Source: Stenotrophomonas maltophilia (lineage in GTDB: Bacteria; Pseudomonadota; Gammaproteobacteria; Xanthomonadales; Xanthomonadaceae). From it: DNA of 64,000 bases. How positions within the stretch are numbered: position 1 is the stretch's first letter; every line of letters begins with the position of its first letter. The position numbers and the translations under genes were made by a program. Location of the stretch: contig DGLB01000034.1 in NCBI GenBank assembly GCA_002387845.1, positions 152,421 through 216,420 on the forward strand, read 5' to 3'. Positions 35,614 to 44,047 of the stretch are shown here, one piece after another. Under the pieces are notes generated by a model. That model did not search any database. It worked only from the letters and a program-made list of their open reading frames with translations, and was not told the DNA's origin.

Positions 35614-36354
35614 CTAATTAACGGGTCCGGGCATACCATTCCACTGGCGGCCGTCGAGTTCGCGGCCGTTAGCTTTTTTGGAGCGGCGCTTTCCATCCGC
35701 CCCCCAGCCGCCCCACTGTTTGAAGAAGAAGGTTGCACCTTGCGCTTCGCACTGCGTCCGGATCGCCCGAGCCCAATCCGGACGCATAGGACGAGCACCT
35801 GGTCCTGACTCGCCACCAACAATTACCCAATGAATGCCAGTGAGATCTAGCAGGCCAATATCCTCTAGAAGCGGCTCACATGACAGAAAACGTATCTTGG
35901 CGGGGATTCTTCGCAGTACGTCGATGCGCGGCACGCCGTGGCGCTTGTTCTCTACGGAAACCCCCAGCCAGACATTACTCGGCACAGATCGTTTGGCGAA
36001 ATAGGCACCAAGGCGCTCATGACGTTTCGTGAGAATTTGGTAGCGATGCTGCGGTGTATCGGAAATCACATCCATAACCGAATCGAGAAATCCGTCGGTA
36101 ATTCGCTCGTGAAAGAGATCGCTCATGGAGTTGACGAAATACATCGTCGGCTTCTTCCGTTGTCGCGGCTCATCCAGACGCTCTGGCAGCGTCTTTAGAC
36201 GAAACCCCTTCCTATAAGCGTCCAAGCCCATTGCCTGCAAGCGCTTCGCTAGCGTCTCGGCATAACAATGTTTGCAGCCTGCCGACACCTTGGTGCATCC
36301 GACGGCGGGGTTCCAAGTTCGCTCCGTCCACTCAATCCGTGAACTTGTACTCAT
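35614..36354 (-). CDS. DUF5131 / phage Gp37-Gp68 three-Cys protein
   Basis: A 246-residue protein with the radical-SAM-like three-Cys motif GCTKVSAGCKHCYAE at about residues 19-33, then YFVNSMSDLFHE, ILTKRHERL and NVWLGVSVEN. Known as DUF5131 or phage Gp37/Gp68, related to spore photoproduct lyase-type radical SAM folds; the reaction is unknown. Its ATG overlaps the stop of the integrase pseudogene upstream (ATGA), so it was once coupled to an integrase. Forms a pair with TcmP. Confidence 0.9.
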   Translation of the reverse strand: MSTSSRIEWTERTWNPAVGCTKVSAGCKHCYAETLAKRLQAMGLDAYRKGFRLKTLPERLDEPRQRKKPTMYFVNSMSDLFHERITDGFLDSVMDVISDTPQHRYQILTKRHERLGAYFAKRSVPSNVWLGVSVENKRHGVPRIDVLRRIPAKIRFLSCEPLLEDIGLLDLTGIHWVIVGGESGPGARPMRPDWARAIRTQCEAQGATFFFKQWGGWGADGKRRSKKANGRELDGRQWNGMPGPVN

Positions 36355-36791
36355 CGTGCATTCCTAGTAAAGGAAGATCTGTTGCGAGCCACCAATTTGA
36401 GCAATTTGTCAGCCGTGTTGTCTTCGGCTGACCCGGCCCTAAGGTATACTATTACGCCCTCCAAGGGACGGTGCTCGGTCGTCGCCTTCACCGCAGGCAA
36501 TGCAGCGCCGTGCTTCCCGGCCTCGGTGACGAAACCCGACCGTAAGCTGTGCGCTCAAAAGTCTCCCTTCAGCCCTGCCAGCTGCGCGTGGCGCTTCACG
36601 ATTGTAACCACCGAACCAGTGAGCAGTGCGGGACCAACCCGATCTTTCCAGATCCGGCGATAGATCGCCGCCCAATGTACATTTGCCCCTAAGGGACAAT
36701 CTCCCGAGTACCGTGACTTGCTGGCTGGAAACGTGGTGGAGCCGGTCCGGCACACGTCTGCAGCGAGGATCTGCGGACTTTGAAGGCGCAC
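36351..36791 (-). pseudogene. Tyrosine recombinase (integrase) remnant, C-terminal half
   Basis: In one minus-strand frame: RRIWKDRVGPALL, TIVKRHAQLAGLKGDF, a TGA, then AHSLRSGFVTEAGKHGAALP, VKATTEHRPLEGVIVYLRAG. HSLRSGF and EHRPLEGVIVY match the catalytic HxLR and HR...Y regions of phage-type tyrosine integrases. The TGA stands where integrases have a Ser, one base from TCA, and the segment before RRIW is too short, so a deletion is also likely. The frame closes in the ATGA start of the DUF5131 gene. Confidence 0.7.
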
Positions 36792-37099
36792 CAGATGTGC
36801 TGGCGGAGCTGCCCGGGTAGAGGTGGGTGCTGGTATTGAAGTGCGCCCCCCCCACCCACGAACAACGCACCGGCCTAGCGGCGGGTTCGCCTGAACGACG
36901 CTGCATCAACGCGCGGCAGGGGTGGCCTTAAAAGGGTAGGGCTTCAAGGGATTGTCCTGGTGCCAAGCCATTTGGCTATCAATGAGTTCCGTAATCGAGC
37001 ACTTGCCGTTCGTCAGCGAGGGTAGTCAGCAAGACCGCCTCGCGCCGCTTTCCACGTTCCCTTCATAACTAGCGCCGAAGCGCGCGAAGGAGAGGCGTC
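36792..37099. other. Gap before the QueC-like gene
   Basis: No gene or RNA recognised. A run of eight C (36846-36853) and general decay suggest leftover element DNA. GGAGAGG just before 37100 is the ribosome site of the next gene. Confidence 0.4.
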
Positions 37100-37783
37100 A
37101 TGAACGAGTCGACCAAGTCGACGTTGCTGGTGCTTTCGGGAGGGTTGGACTCGCTTGTCCTGGCTTACCAGTTGTCGCGTTCAGGAACTAGGTTTAGAGC
37201 TCTCTACCTAGACTTTGGCAAGAGTGTATCGCGCAGGGAGATTGCAGTTGTCAAAAGTACAGCGGCGGAGCTCCACTTTCCGCTAGAAATCGCAGATATC
37301 GCAGGCATAACGAGAATGCAATTAGGATACATCGCAGACGAACACCTTGATCGGGATGAGGCTGACATCAAGGGATCGGATCCAGAGCCTGGCGATGGCT
37401 CGTACGTTTCCGGCTTTCAGGTGCTACTGGGAGTTGCAGCGTACTACGCCCAGCTCACGAAAAACTCATCTATGACGCTAGGCGCAATTAAAGAGCAGTT
37501 TGATAAATATCCACAACTTAACCGAATCTTCTCGCAGTTCGCAGAGATCATCAGCCTTCTAAATCCTGAGCTTAATGCTTTCTCGGTGAACCTTCCATTC
37601 TCCACCATGAGTAAGGCGGATGTAGTAGCGCTTGGAACCAAGTTGCGCGCTCCGGTCGAGCGTTCGTGGTCTTGCCTTTTTGGCCATGACGTCCAGTGCG
37701 GCGTTTGCGCGCAGTGCAAGAGTCGAAGGGATGCTTTCAGAGCTGCCAAAGTCAGCGACCCCACAAATTACCGAGAAAAGTAG
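37100..37783 (+). CDS. QueC-like PP-loop ATPase, stand-alone
   Basis: A 227-residue protein of the 7-cyano-7-deazaguanine synthase type: PP-loop LVLSGGLDSLVLAY at about residues 9-22, a SxxSK-like STMSKADV segment near 172, and a C-terminal zinc site Cys192, 200, 203, 206 in SWSC...CGVCAQC. QueC makes preQ0 for queuosine or DNA 7-deazaguanine. No other Que genes are nearby; QueC homologues also occur in anti-phage systems such as Qat and type IV CBASS. GGAGAGG precedes the ATG. Confidence 0.85.
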   Translation: MNESTKSTLLVLSGGLDSLVLAYQLSRSGTRFRALYLDFGKSVSRREIAVVKSTAAELHFPLEIADIAGITRMQLGYIADEHLDRDEADIKGSDPEPGDGSYVSGFQVLLGVAAYYAQLTKNSSMTLGAIKEQFDKYPQLNRIFSQFAEIISLLNPELNAFSVNLPFSTMSKADVVALGTKLRAPVERSWSCLFGHDVQCGVCAQCKSRRDAFRAAKVSDPTNYREK

Positions 37784-38242
37784 GGTGCAGTAGCACGGTT
37801 CCGCCCCCCCCCCCAAGGGCACGCGCGGGGACGGGTCAATCATAGGCAAAGAAAGCTTCCGGCCAACCCGGCACCCGAAGGAAAATCGCCATTGCAAGCG
37901 CTTGCAAATGGATGTCTGACGCATACGATCAGTGACAAAGCCATAACCTCGCGGTCCTCATACGCTCGAGAGAGTATCCGAACGCCAACGTCCTGCCTAC
38001 TTGGCGCGCCCGGGCCGAAAAGAGCCGCACTATGTTCGATCTCTCTTGTCCCGCGGGTGTCGAATACTTAACATTAAGTCAGTCCGACAAGCTACCGACT
38101 TTGTTACAGCAAGAGGGCGCGGGGCGGGGCGGGGGGGGGGCAGATCGTGTTGTAGCAAGCGCGGAATTCTTCTCGCCAATTTTAGCAAGCGCCGATGTCG
38201 GAGAACGCATCGGCCGGCATCGGCGCTATCAAGGCGAGAAAG
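37784..38242. other. Gap with homopolymer tracts and nested inverted repeats
   Basis: No gene. Holds an 11-base C run (37804-37814), a G-rich block 38115-38140 with a ten-G run capable of a G-quadruplex, and nested inverted repeats: outer arms TTCTCGCC (38170-38177) and GGCGAGAA (38233-38240), inner arms AGCGCCGATG (38188-38197) and CATCGGCGCT (38218-38227). The latter lies just after the stop of the minus-strand Lys-rich gene, so it may be its terminator. Confidence 0.6.
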
Positions 38243-38758
38243 CTATTCCGTCGGGCGAATGCGAATGACAATGGTTGCTTCGCCGCCCACTCCAAAGCCC
38301 AGGAATTTTCCATCCGCATTAAAGCTGGCGGCTAGTTCAATCTCGGAGATCCGGTAGTCTTCTGTCGCGGTATCTACGATCTCCTGGATCAGACTTGTTA
38401 TCTGTTTTTGTGCAGACTCAAGCCCTTTCTTGAGCTTGTTTGCAGGGACAACGCCGTCTATCGGCGGGTCGGCAATGGAAACCGGGACGAATATCCCGCC
38501 GGCCGAGAGCTTGTGCCCAATCGGCCGTTTGGGCAGCACTCCAGCAGCCACCTTCTTCGCCACAGGCTTCCGCACAGCTTTCTTGGCCGAAGTCTTCTTG
38601 ACCGCTTTTTTGAATGTTGCCTTTTTCGCAGCAGTTTTCTTGACCACAGGGTGATCTCCCGTATCAGCAGCTTGGGTGGAGCGCGAGAAGGTGCCGTTCT
38701 GCCAAACAATAGTAGCGGCTTGTTTCGCGGGTGCGTGAGCTACGCTTAAGTTCTCCAA
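38243..38758 (-). CDS. Lys/Ala-rich protein with Trypco1-like C-terminus
   Basis: A 171-residue protein. Residues about 38-75 are histone-H1-like (KKTAAKKA, KKAVKKTSAKKAVRK) and would bind nucleic acid. Residues about 95-168 (QITSLIQEIVDTATEDY, IELAASFNADGKFLGFGVGGEATIVIRI) resemble the trypsin-co-occurring domain 1 of bacterial conflict proteins; the match is by pattern only. The start is TTG at 38758, overlapping a short upstream frame (MPPLTEEECVISLAKAAEKV, 38830 to 38755), so the two could be coupled or joined by a frameshift. Confidence 0.55.
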   Translation of the reverse strand: MENLSVAHAPAKQAATIVWQNGTFSRSTQAADTGDHPVVKKTAAKKATFKKAVKKTSAKKAVRKPVAKKVAAGVLPKRPIGHKLSAGGIFVPVSIADPPIDGVVPANKLKKGLESAQKQITSLIQEIVDTATEDYRISEIELAASFNADGKFLGFGVGGEATIVIRIRPTE

Positions 38759-39123
38759 ACTTTCTCGGCGGCCTTAGCAAGACTGATCACACATTCTTCC
38801 TCGGTGAGGGGAGGCATCTCGCCGCTGGCCCCAGGCGATACTGCAGGTCAGCGACAACTACACCCTGCCTGCCGGTTCAAGCTTGTGGCCTTCGGGGTGA
38901 GCATGCGCCCGCCCCGAACGCCGAAACCGACTCAAGAGCGGGTCAGGTCTCTACGGTAGTGCGCGTCTATCTCAGTCATGCCGCCAGCTTGTCGTAGTCG
39001 GGGGGCAAACTCTCAAGCAAGAGCTGACCCGGACCCGCACCCATTGCCACGCAGAGTCAAAGAACAGTCGACCATTGCACTTCGCATAATGTATATTATG
39101 TAATCACAGCACAGCCTCAACCC
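38759..39123. other. Gap at the downstream edge of the island
   Basis: Contains the 23-codon upstream frame noted for the Lys-rich gene and, at 39085-39100, an AT-rich palindrome CATAAT-GTAT-ATTATG that is unlike the GC-rich surroundings and could be an operator or promoter element. No gene recognised. Confidence 0.45.
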
Positions 39124-39561
39124 TCAGCTCCCAGGCTGCTCCCGGCAGCGCTGCCAACCACCTCCTTTTGAACTGACCTGTTGCCAGCCGTTCTCGATCT
39201 TCCGCATGGCCTGCCCGCCAACGCACGCCAGGCCAGTCTTCTTTGCTTCCGGGCTGCCCAGTGATGGCAACCGCACCACGTCATCGGATGGCCCAGGTCG
39301 GCCTGCACGTCGTGCTTCCGCCTGCAGCGTGCTGGCCTCCATCTGGTCGCAGAACGCCTTCATATCCGGGCGCGGATGCTTCGGCCACCGGTACTGCTCG
39401 CAGTTGAACGGCGTGGTGGTCTTGGACATCGAGTTGTGGGCCGGTGCACGCACGGTCGGCACGGGTTTCGGCGACTGAGGCCCGGTTGCCGTGTGAATCT
39501 GTGCCCCAACAGGCTGCGTCGCCAACACAGCCAGAAGCGCCAGTTTGCTGCGGATATCCAT
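39124..39561 (-). CDS. Small secreted hypothetical protein
   Basis: A 145-residue protein with a Sec signal peptide (residues 5-21, cleavage near VGAQ). The mature part has Cys residues near 51, 67 and 114 and a basic C-terminus; no family recognised. The ATG at 39561 is preceded by AGGGGGG; a longer frame upstream is not protein-like. Composition matches the chromosome, so the island ends before it. Confidence 0.6.
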   Translation of the reverse strand: MDIRSKLALLAVLATQPVGAQIHTATGPQSPKPVPTVRAPAHNSMSKTTTPFNCEQYRWPKHPRPDMKAFCDQMEASTLQAEARRAGRPGPSDDVVRLPSLGSPEAKKTGLACVGGQAMRKIENGWQQVSSKGGGWQRCREQPGS

Positions 39562-39751
39562 TTCCCCCCCCTGAGCCCTGGATGATAGCCATAAGACGCA
39601 ATCGACGCCCATGCGCCGTGACGCGTCACACAAATGCATGCAGTCTGGACGAGACAGGCTTCCAGTTCCTTGAAATCTGCAGCACTGAGCCCCTGCGGCA
39701 CTCTCAGATTTCAAATAATTCTGGGCGGCCCAGCCCCGGAATCGGCCAGGG

Positions 39752-40555
39752 CTACAGCGTCGAATCCCGCGCACCAACATCCGCCATCAACTGATCAATC
39801 AAACCCAGTACCTCGGGCTTGCCATCCCACACACCCATTGGCCGGACCAGGTTGCGCAGCATGCGTAGATCCTGCTGCCATCCCAACTGATCGCTCACTT
39901 TGTGCAGGGCCTTGGCTTTGCCTGGGCCATGCAGCGAATCGACCAATCCGGCAGCCTTCGGACCCATCTCTGGCAATGCCTCCAGTTGCATGCGCAGTCT
40001 GCGCACGCGGCGACGCCAACGGTGGATGTTCTCGGGGGTGTCGTCGTGCGCGGCGCGTTTCCGCGCTTTGCGGGCGCGCCGTTCGCTATGCAGCAATCCA
40101 GCTTTGACGTCAGACGATTTCACTGCATGCCACGGCTGCGCATCCAGCCACAGCGCCACATCTGCGAGCTGTTTGCGCCGGCGGCCCAGTAATGGATCCC
40201 TGTCCAGTTCATTTCGCATAATGCGCTCACTGCGCCGCTGCAGCGCTGCGCATGCCGGTGCCAACTGCACACCTGGATGGTCCGCCTGCAATCGTTCGGC
40301 AGCTTCTGCCACCACGTGGGCATCGCGTATGCCTGAAAGACTGCCGCCTAATCGCTGCAGCGACGCATCCGCGCGATCAAGGTCCAGCTCGCTACGTTCC
40401 AGCAATGCCAACAAGGCACGCAAGCGGCGAATGGCCTTGCGTGCCGAATGGATGGCGGTCTCGGGAGCGCTGGTGGCCGAAAGCCCCTGCAGAATCGCGG
40501 CGCATTCCTGCCGCGCCAGGGCATGTGCCCTCTCCCCTACTCCCTGTCTCGACAT
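39752..40555 (-). CDS. CHAD-domain protein
   Basis: A 267-residue all-helical protein of the CHAD family, marked by conserved His/Arg helices: IHSARKAIRRLRALL near residue 35 and NIHRWRRRVRRLRMQLEAL near residue 176. CHAD proteins bind polyphosphate through these basic helices. Many are fused to or next to a CYTH phosphatase; none is seen here. Minus strand, apparently alone. Confidence 0.88.
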   Translation of the reverse strand: MSRQGVGERAHALARQECAAILQGLSATSAPETAIHSARKAIRRLRALLALLERSELDLDRADASLQRLGGSLSGIRDAHVVAEAAERLQADHPGVQLAPACAALQRRSERIMRNELDRDPLLGRRRKQLADVALWLDAQPWHAVKSSDVKAGLLHSERRARKARKRAAHDDTPENIHRWRRRVRRLRMQLEALPEMGPKAAGLVDSLHGPGKAKALHKVSDQLGWQQDLRMLRNLVRPMGVWDGKPEVLGLIDQLMADVGARDSTL

Positions 40556-40620
40556 CGCATGCCTCGGCCTGGATGGATTGTCGTGCGTGATGCGTCACAT
40601 AAATGGGTGTGCAGAAGCGT

Positions 40621-41277
40621 CTACTTCGCCGCCAGTGCGTTGATCTGGTCGCACTCCACCACCTTGGGAGGTGAAGGCATCGCTGCCAAGGCCAACAGGG
40701 CGCGACCGATTGCCTCATTGCTGGTGGCCATGCCCGGCACCATGCGTTCGGCCAGTTTCATCAATGGTCCGCCGATCTGATACAGCGGCTTCAGCGCGCC
40801 GTGACGGGTTCCCGTTCCTTCCACGGGCCGTACCCCGCCCGGGCGCAGCATCACTGTTTCCACCGGTAGACCGGCAAGTGCACGCTCGGTCTCGCCCTTG
40901 ATCCGCAGCGGCATCACCCGGCTGTCGGGATCGGCATAGGCACCGGACACATACAGGAACCGACCGGCCGGATTGGCCTGTGCCCAGGCGCGGGCAACCG
41001 CCAGAGTGGCGTCCAGCGTCACCCGCCGGTACTCGACCTCCGGCGTCCCTACGGGCGGTGCCCCGGCGCAGTAAAAGCAGGCATCGAACCCGCCCAGCAG
41101 TGGCGTTACTTCATGTGCCTGCAGGAAATCGGCCAATACGATCTCCTCAACGCCGGCGGGTGCATCGCCGCCCTTGCGGACCAGCACGGCCAACCGCTCC
41201 ACCGCGGCGGAGGCCTGGCAGGCCATGACCACGCCCTGCCCCACAAGACCGGTTGCGCCGGTCACCAGAATCTTCAT
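40621..41277 (-). CDS. NAD(P)-binding Rossmann protein (NmrA/atypical SDR type)
   Basis: A 218-residue atypical SDR: KILVTGATGLVGQGVV at the N-terminus, then FDACFYCAGAP, FLYVSGAYADPDS and RPGGVRPVEGT. No YxxxK is present, as in NmrA-like or HTATIP2-like proteins that sense redox or act on small substrates. GAGGA sits before the ATG at 41277; the extra 24 residues of the longer frame are unlikely. Confidence 0.8.
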   Translation of the reverse strand: MKILVTGATGLVGQGVVMACQASAAVERLAVLVRKGGDAPAGVEEIVLADFLQAHEVTPLLGGFDACFYCAGAPPVGTPEVEYRRVTLDATLAVARAWAQANPAGRFLYVSGAYADPDSRVMPLRIKGETERALAGLPVETVMLRPGGVRPVEGTGTRHGALKPLYQIGGPLMKLAERMVPGMATSNEAIGRALLALAAMPSPPKVVECDQINALAAK

Positions 41278-41380
41278 TTCCTCGCACCCACAGAACTGCT
41301 CACGCCAGACTATCACCCGGATCAGGTGACGCCGTTGTGGTTGTCGCAATCAACCCCACGTTGGCACTGCAAGATGCCGG

Positions 41381-41413
41381 TGGCCCTCGGCGGCGGTGCT
41401 CCGCCGAGGGCCA
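41381..41413 (-). terminator. Hairpin after the YcaC-like gene
   Basis: A perfect 13-bp stem (TGGCCCTCGGCGG/CCGCCGAGGGCCA, 7-nt loop) starts 12 nt after the stop of the minus-strand hydrolase. No T-run follows, so it may work with Rho or mainly protect the mRNA end. Confidence 0.55.
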
Positions 41414-41424
41414 ACAACCTGGCC

Positions 41425-42078
41425 TCAGCGCACCGCCGACGGCACTGGCGTATTGAGCAGTTGCTGCTCCCACAGGTAGGCCACGCCGCTGCCTGCCGCG
41501 TGGTACTTGAACACCTCAGTCAAAGCTTCCACGTGCTCCAGCCGGGCCCAGTCACGCTGCCATTCGGCGGCCACCGCCACCCACGTCATCACATTGGCGC
41601 CCGCGGCAATCATGCGCTGGATCGCCACTTCGTGTGCCTCGGTGGATACGGCACCGCAGGCGTCCGTCACCACGGTGACATCCCAGCCTTCGCCCAGCGC
41701 CTGGATCACCGGCATGGCAACGCAGATCTCGGTCCACAAGCCCGCAATGATCAGCTGCTTGCGGCCGGTCTTCTTCACCACATCGACCACGGCGGGGTCT
41801 TCCCAGGTGTTGATGAAGGTGCGGTCAATCACTTTCTGGTCGGGGAACACATCGGTGATGTGCGGGAAAATCAGGCCGCCACGCTCGGCGACGACGCTGG
41901 TAAGGATGGTCGGAACATCAAACACCTTGGCGACTTTCGCCAGCGCGGTGGCATTGTTCACCACGGCCTGCGGGTCGTGGCTGTTGAGGTTCGCCAGCTG
42001 GTAGGGCTGATGGTCGATCAGCACCACCACCGAGTCCTCAGGGCGAAGAAGCGAGGAGAGACCATTTCGAAAAGCCAT
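41425..42078 (-). CDS. Isochorismatase-like cysteine hydrolase (YcaC type)
   Basis: A 217-residue hydrolase with Asp22 in VVLIDHQP and nucleophile Cys119 in GLWTEICVAMP, plus the VVTDACGAVSTEAHE segment, as in YcaC and related amidohydrolases; substrate unknown. AAGGA lies 7 nt before the ATG. Divergent from a LysR gene over 187 bp, the normal arrangement for a LysR target. Confidence 0.88.
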   Translation of the reverse strand: MAFRNGLSSLLRPEDSVVVLIDHQPYQLANLNSHDPQAVVNNATALAKVAKVFDVPTILTSVVAERGGLIFPHITDVFPDQKVIDRTFINTWEDPAVVDVVKKTGRKQLIIAGLWTEICVAMPVIQALGEGWDVTVVTDACGAVSTEAHEVAIQRMIAAGANVMTWVAVAAEWQRDWARLEHVEALTEVFKYHAAGSGVAYLWEQQLLNTPVPSAVR

Positions 42079-42265
42079 GAATGCATCCTTTGCTGCAGGG
42101 AAAGTATCGGCATGGGCCGGCAATGCGTCGCCCGGCCTGCTGGAAACCTTGTCATCCCCGTGCGGACGCAGGTAGTGACACCTTGCGCGCAGCTGTGTCG
42201 CGCAACGCGGAACGCCTGCCCCGGCACAGCTGTGGCAGGATGCGGATTCAGCTGGAGGATGCAGT

Positions 42266-43165
42266 GTGGATATCGAAGACCTGCGGACATTCGTGGAAGT
42301 AGCCGATGCCGGTGGCGTGTCGCCGGGCGCGCGCCGGCTCGGCATTTCCAAATCGATCGCCAGTCGTGCGCTGGCGCGCCTGGAGGCGGAACTGGGCGTC
42401 CAGTTGCTTGCCCGCACCACCCGGGGCGCTGCACTCACCGAGGCTGGCGCGGTCTTCCGCGAGCACGCAGCCAAGGCCTGCGCGGAAATCGACCAGGCGC
42501 GCGAGGCACTGCAACCAGACGGTGAACTGCGCGGCCGCCTGCGCATTGCCTTGCCCCTCACCTTCGGCCCCACGCACTTCGCCGCTGTACTGGCCGAACT
42601 GGCGGTGCGCCACCCTCACTTGCAGGTGCACACGTTCTACAGCGACCGTTTCGTGGATCTGGTCGCCGAAGGCTTCGACTGCGCCATTCGTGCCGGTTAC
42701 CTGGCCGATTCCAGTCTTGTGGCCCGTTGCGTGGGGCCACTGAACGGCAAGATGGTGGCCAGCCCGGCCTACATTGCCGCACACGGGGCGCCGGAAACTC
42801 CGGAACAACTGGCCCAGCACCAGGCCTTGATGCAGGGCACCGAGCCCTGGCAGCTGCTGGATGGCGACAAGGTGGTCAGCGTACGCCCGCAGGGGCGCTT
42901 CAAGGCCGACAACGGCACCGCACTGGCGGTGGCGGCGGTGGCCGGGCTGGGCGTGGCCTGGCTGCCGGACGGCATCATCGCCGAACACCTTGCCAACGGC
43001 ACCTTGCAGGTGGTGATGCAGAAGTATCCGCCGCCCTCAGCGGGCATCTATGTCGTGCGCCCGCCGGGCCGGCATCCGTCACGCAAGGTGCGGGTCCTGA
43101 CCGATCTGCTGCTGGAGTGCTTTGATCAGGCCCCGCACCTGGACGGAATCAGAATCCGCGCATGA
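42266..43165 (+). CDS. LysR-family transcriptional regulator
   Basis: A 299-residue LysR protein: HTH at residues 2-60 (LRTFVEVADAGGVSPGARRL, SKSIASRALARLEAELG) and effector-binding domain (RGRLRIALPLTFG, FDCAIRAGYLADSSLVARC). Divergent from the YcaC-like hydrolase, which it probably regulates; its own 3' end overlaps the convergent MipA gene by 17 bp. Effector unknown. Confidence 0.9.
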   Translation: MDIEDLRTFVEVADAGGVSPGARRLGISKSIASRALARLEAELGVQLLARTTRGAALTEAGAVFREHAAKACAEIDQAREALQPDGELRGRLRIALPLTFGPTHFAAVLAELAVRHPHLQVHTFYSDRFVDLVAEGFDCAIRAGYLADSSLVARCVGPLNGKMVASPAYIAAHGAPETPEQLAQHQALMQGTEPWQLLDGDKVVSVRPQGRFKADNGTALAVAAVAGLGVAWLPDGIIAEHLANGTLQVVMQKYPPPSAGIYVVRPPGRHPSRKVRVLTDLLLECFDQAPHLDGIRIRA

Positions 43166-43949
43166 AGCCCAGGAACACCGTGGCACTGCCATCGGTATCG
43201 CGCTCGATCAGCGGGCTGTCGGTGATCTTGTCTGGCAGCAGCTTGTACTGGGCAAAGCCCATCATGCTCCACTTCTCACCCAGCGGGCGGAAGTAGCTCA
43301 CCCCTACGTGCGGCACGGTCACGCTGCCGGGGCGGTAATCCACCACGCCGCGGGCTACTTCTTCTTTCAGCGTCCCGTAGTAGTAATTACCCATGTCCTT
43401 GGACTGCCAGGTGACGCCCACGTTCGGGGTCAGCTGGCCTTTGCCGGCCTTGAAGCCGTAACCATACTGCAGCGACGCCTCCTGCCCGCCGCTGGCGTCG
43501 GTCACGTCGGCAAGGGCTTCGAATTCAAGTTCGCCGAAGCTGCCGCGCCACACCAGCTTGGTGCCGAGGTCCAGGGCTTTGTCGCGGTCGTCCAGCAGGC
43601 GGTAGTCAATCCCGTTGTCAGCGAGCTCGCGGCGCCCCAGGTCCTTGACGTCGAAGCCGTCCATGCGCACCTTGGCAACCACTGCCGCGTTGAAGCTGTT
43701 GCTCTCGATGAACTTCCAGCCGGCAGTCAGGCCTTCAACGTAGAAGTGGTCGCCGTTGTAGCTGACCAGGGGGAACGGCATCACCCGGGTGCCCTCCCCT
43801 GCGTACGGGCTGTCGGTCACCACCGCGCCGATGCCCAGGCCCCATCGCGGCGGCCCCTGCTCGCCCGGACCGTTGTCCGCTGCGCCCTCCTGCGCCACCG
43901 CATGGAAGGACAAGCCACAGGCCAGTACCGGCCACAGGAACATCTTCAT
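43149..43949 (-). CDS. MipA/OmpV-family outer membrane protein
   Basis: A 266-residue protein with a signal peptide (residues 3-19, cleavage after AVAQ) and the MipA/OmpV pattern: RWGLGIGAVVTDSPYAGEG, VEGLTAGWKF, YGYGFKAGKGQLTPNVGVTW, and a C-terminal aromatic beta signal ending LGFMRGF. Outer membrane barrel, scaffold for MltA in E. coli. It lies just beyond a two-component system on the same strand; MipA genes are often controlled by such systems. Confidence 0.88.
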   Translation of the reverse strand: MKMFLWPVLACGLSFHAVAQEGAADNGPGEQGPPRWGLGIGAVVTDSPYAGEGTRVMPFPLVSYNGDHFYVEGLTAGWKFIESNSFNAAVVAKVRMDGFDVKDLGRRELADNGIDYRLLDDRDKALDLGTKLVWRGSFGELEFEALADVTDASGGQEASLQYGYGFKAGKGQLTPNVGVTWQSKDMGNYYYGTLKEEVARGVVDYRPGSVTVPHVGVSYFRPLGEKWSMMGFAQYKLLPDKITDSPLIERDTDGSATVFLGFMRGF

Positions 43950-44047
43950 AAGACACGAGACCTCTGCTGATGGAGAGCGCAGGATGGGCGTTCGATGTCG
44001 CTGAAATGTCGGGCGTCCGGGCTGGGGATGAATGCGTGCTGTCTATC

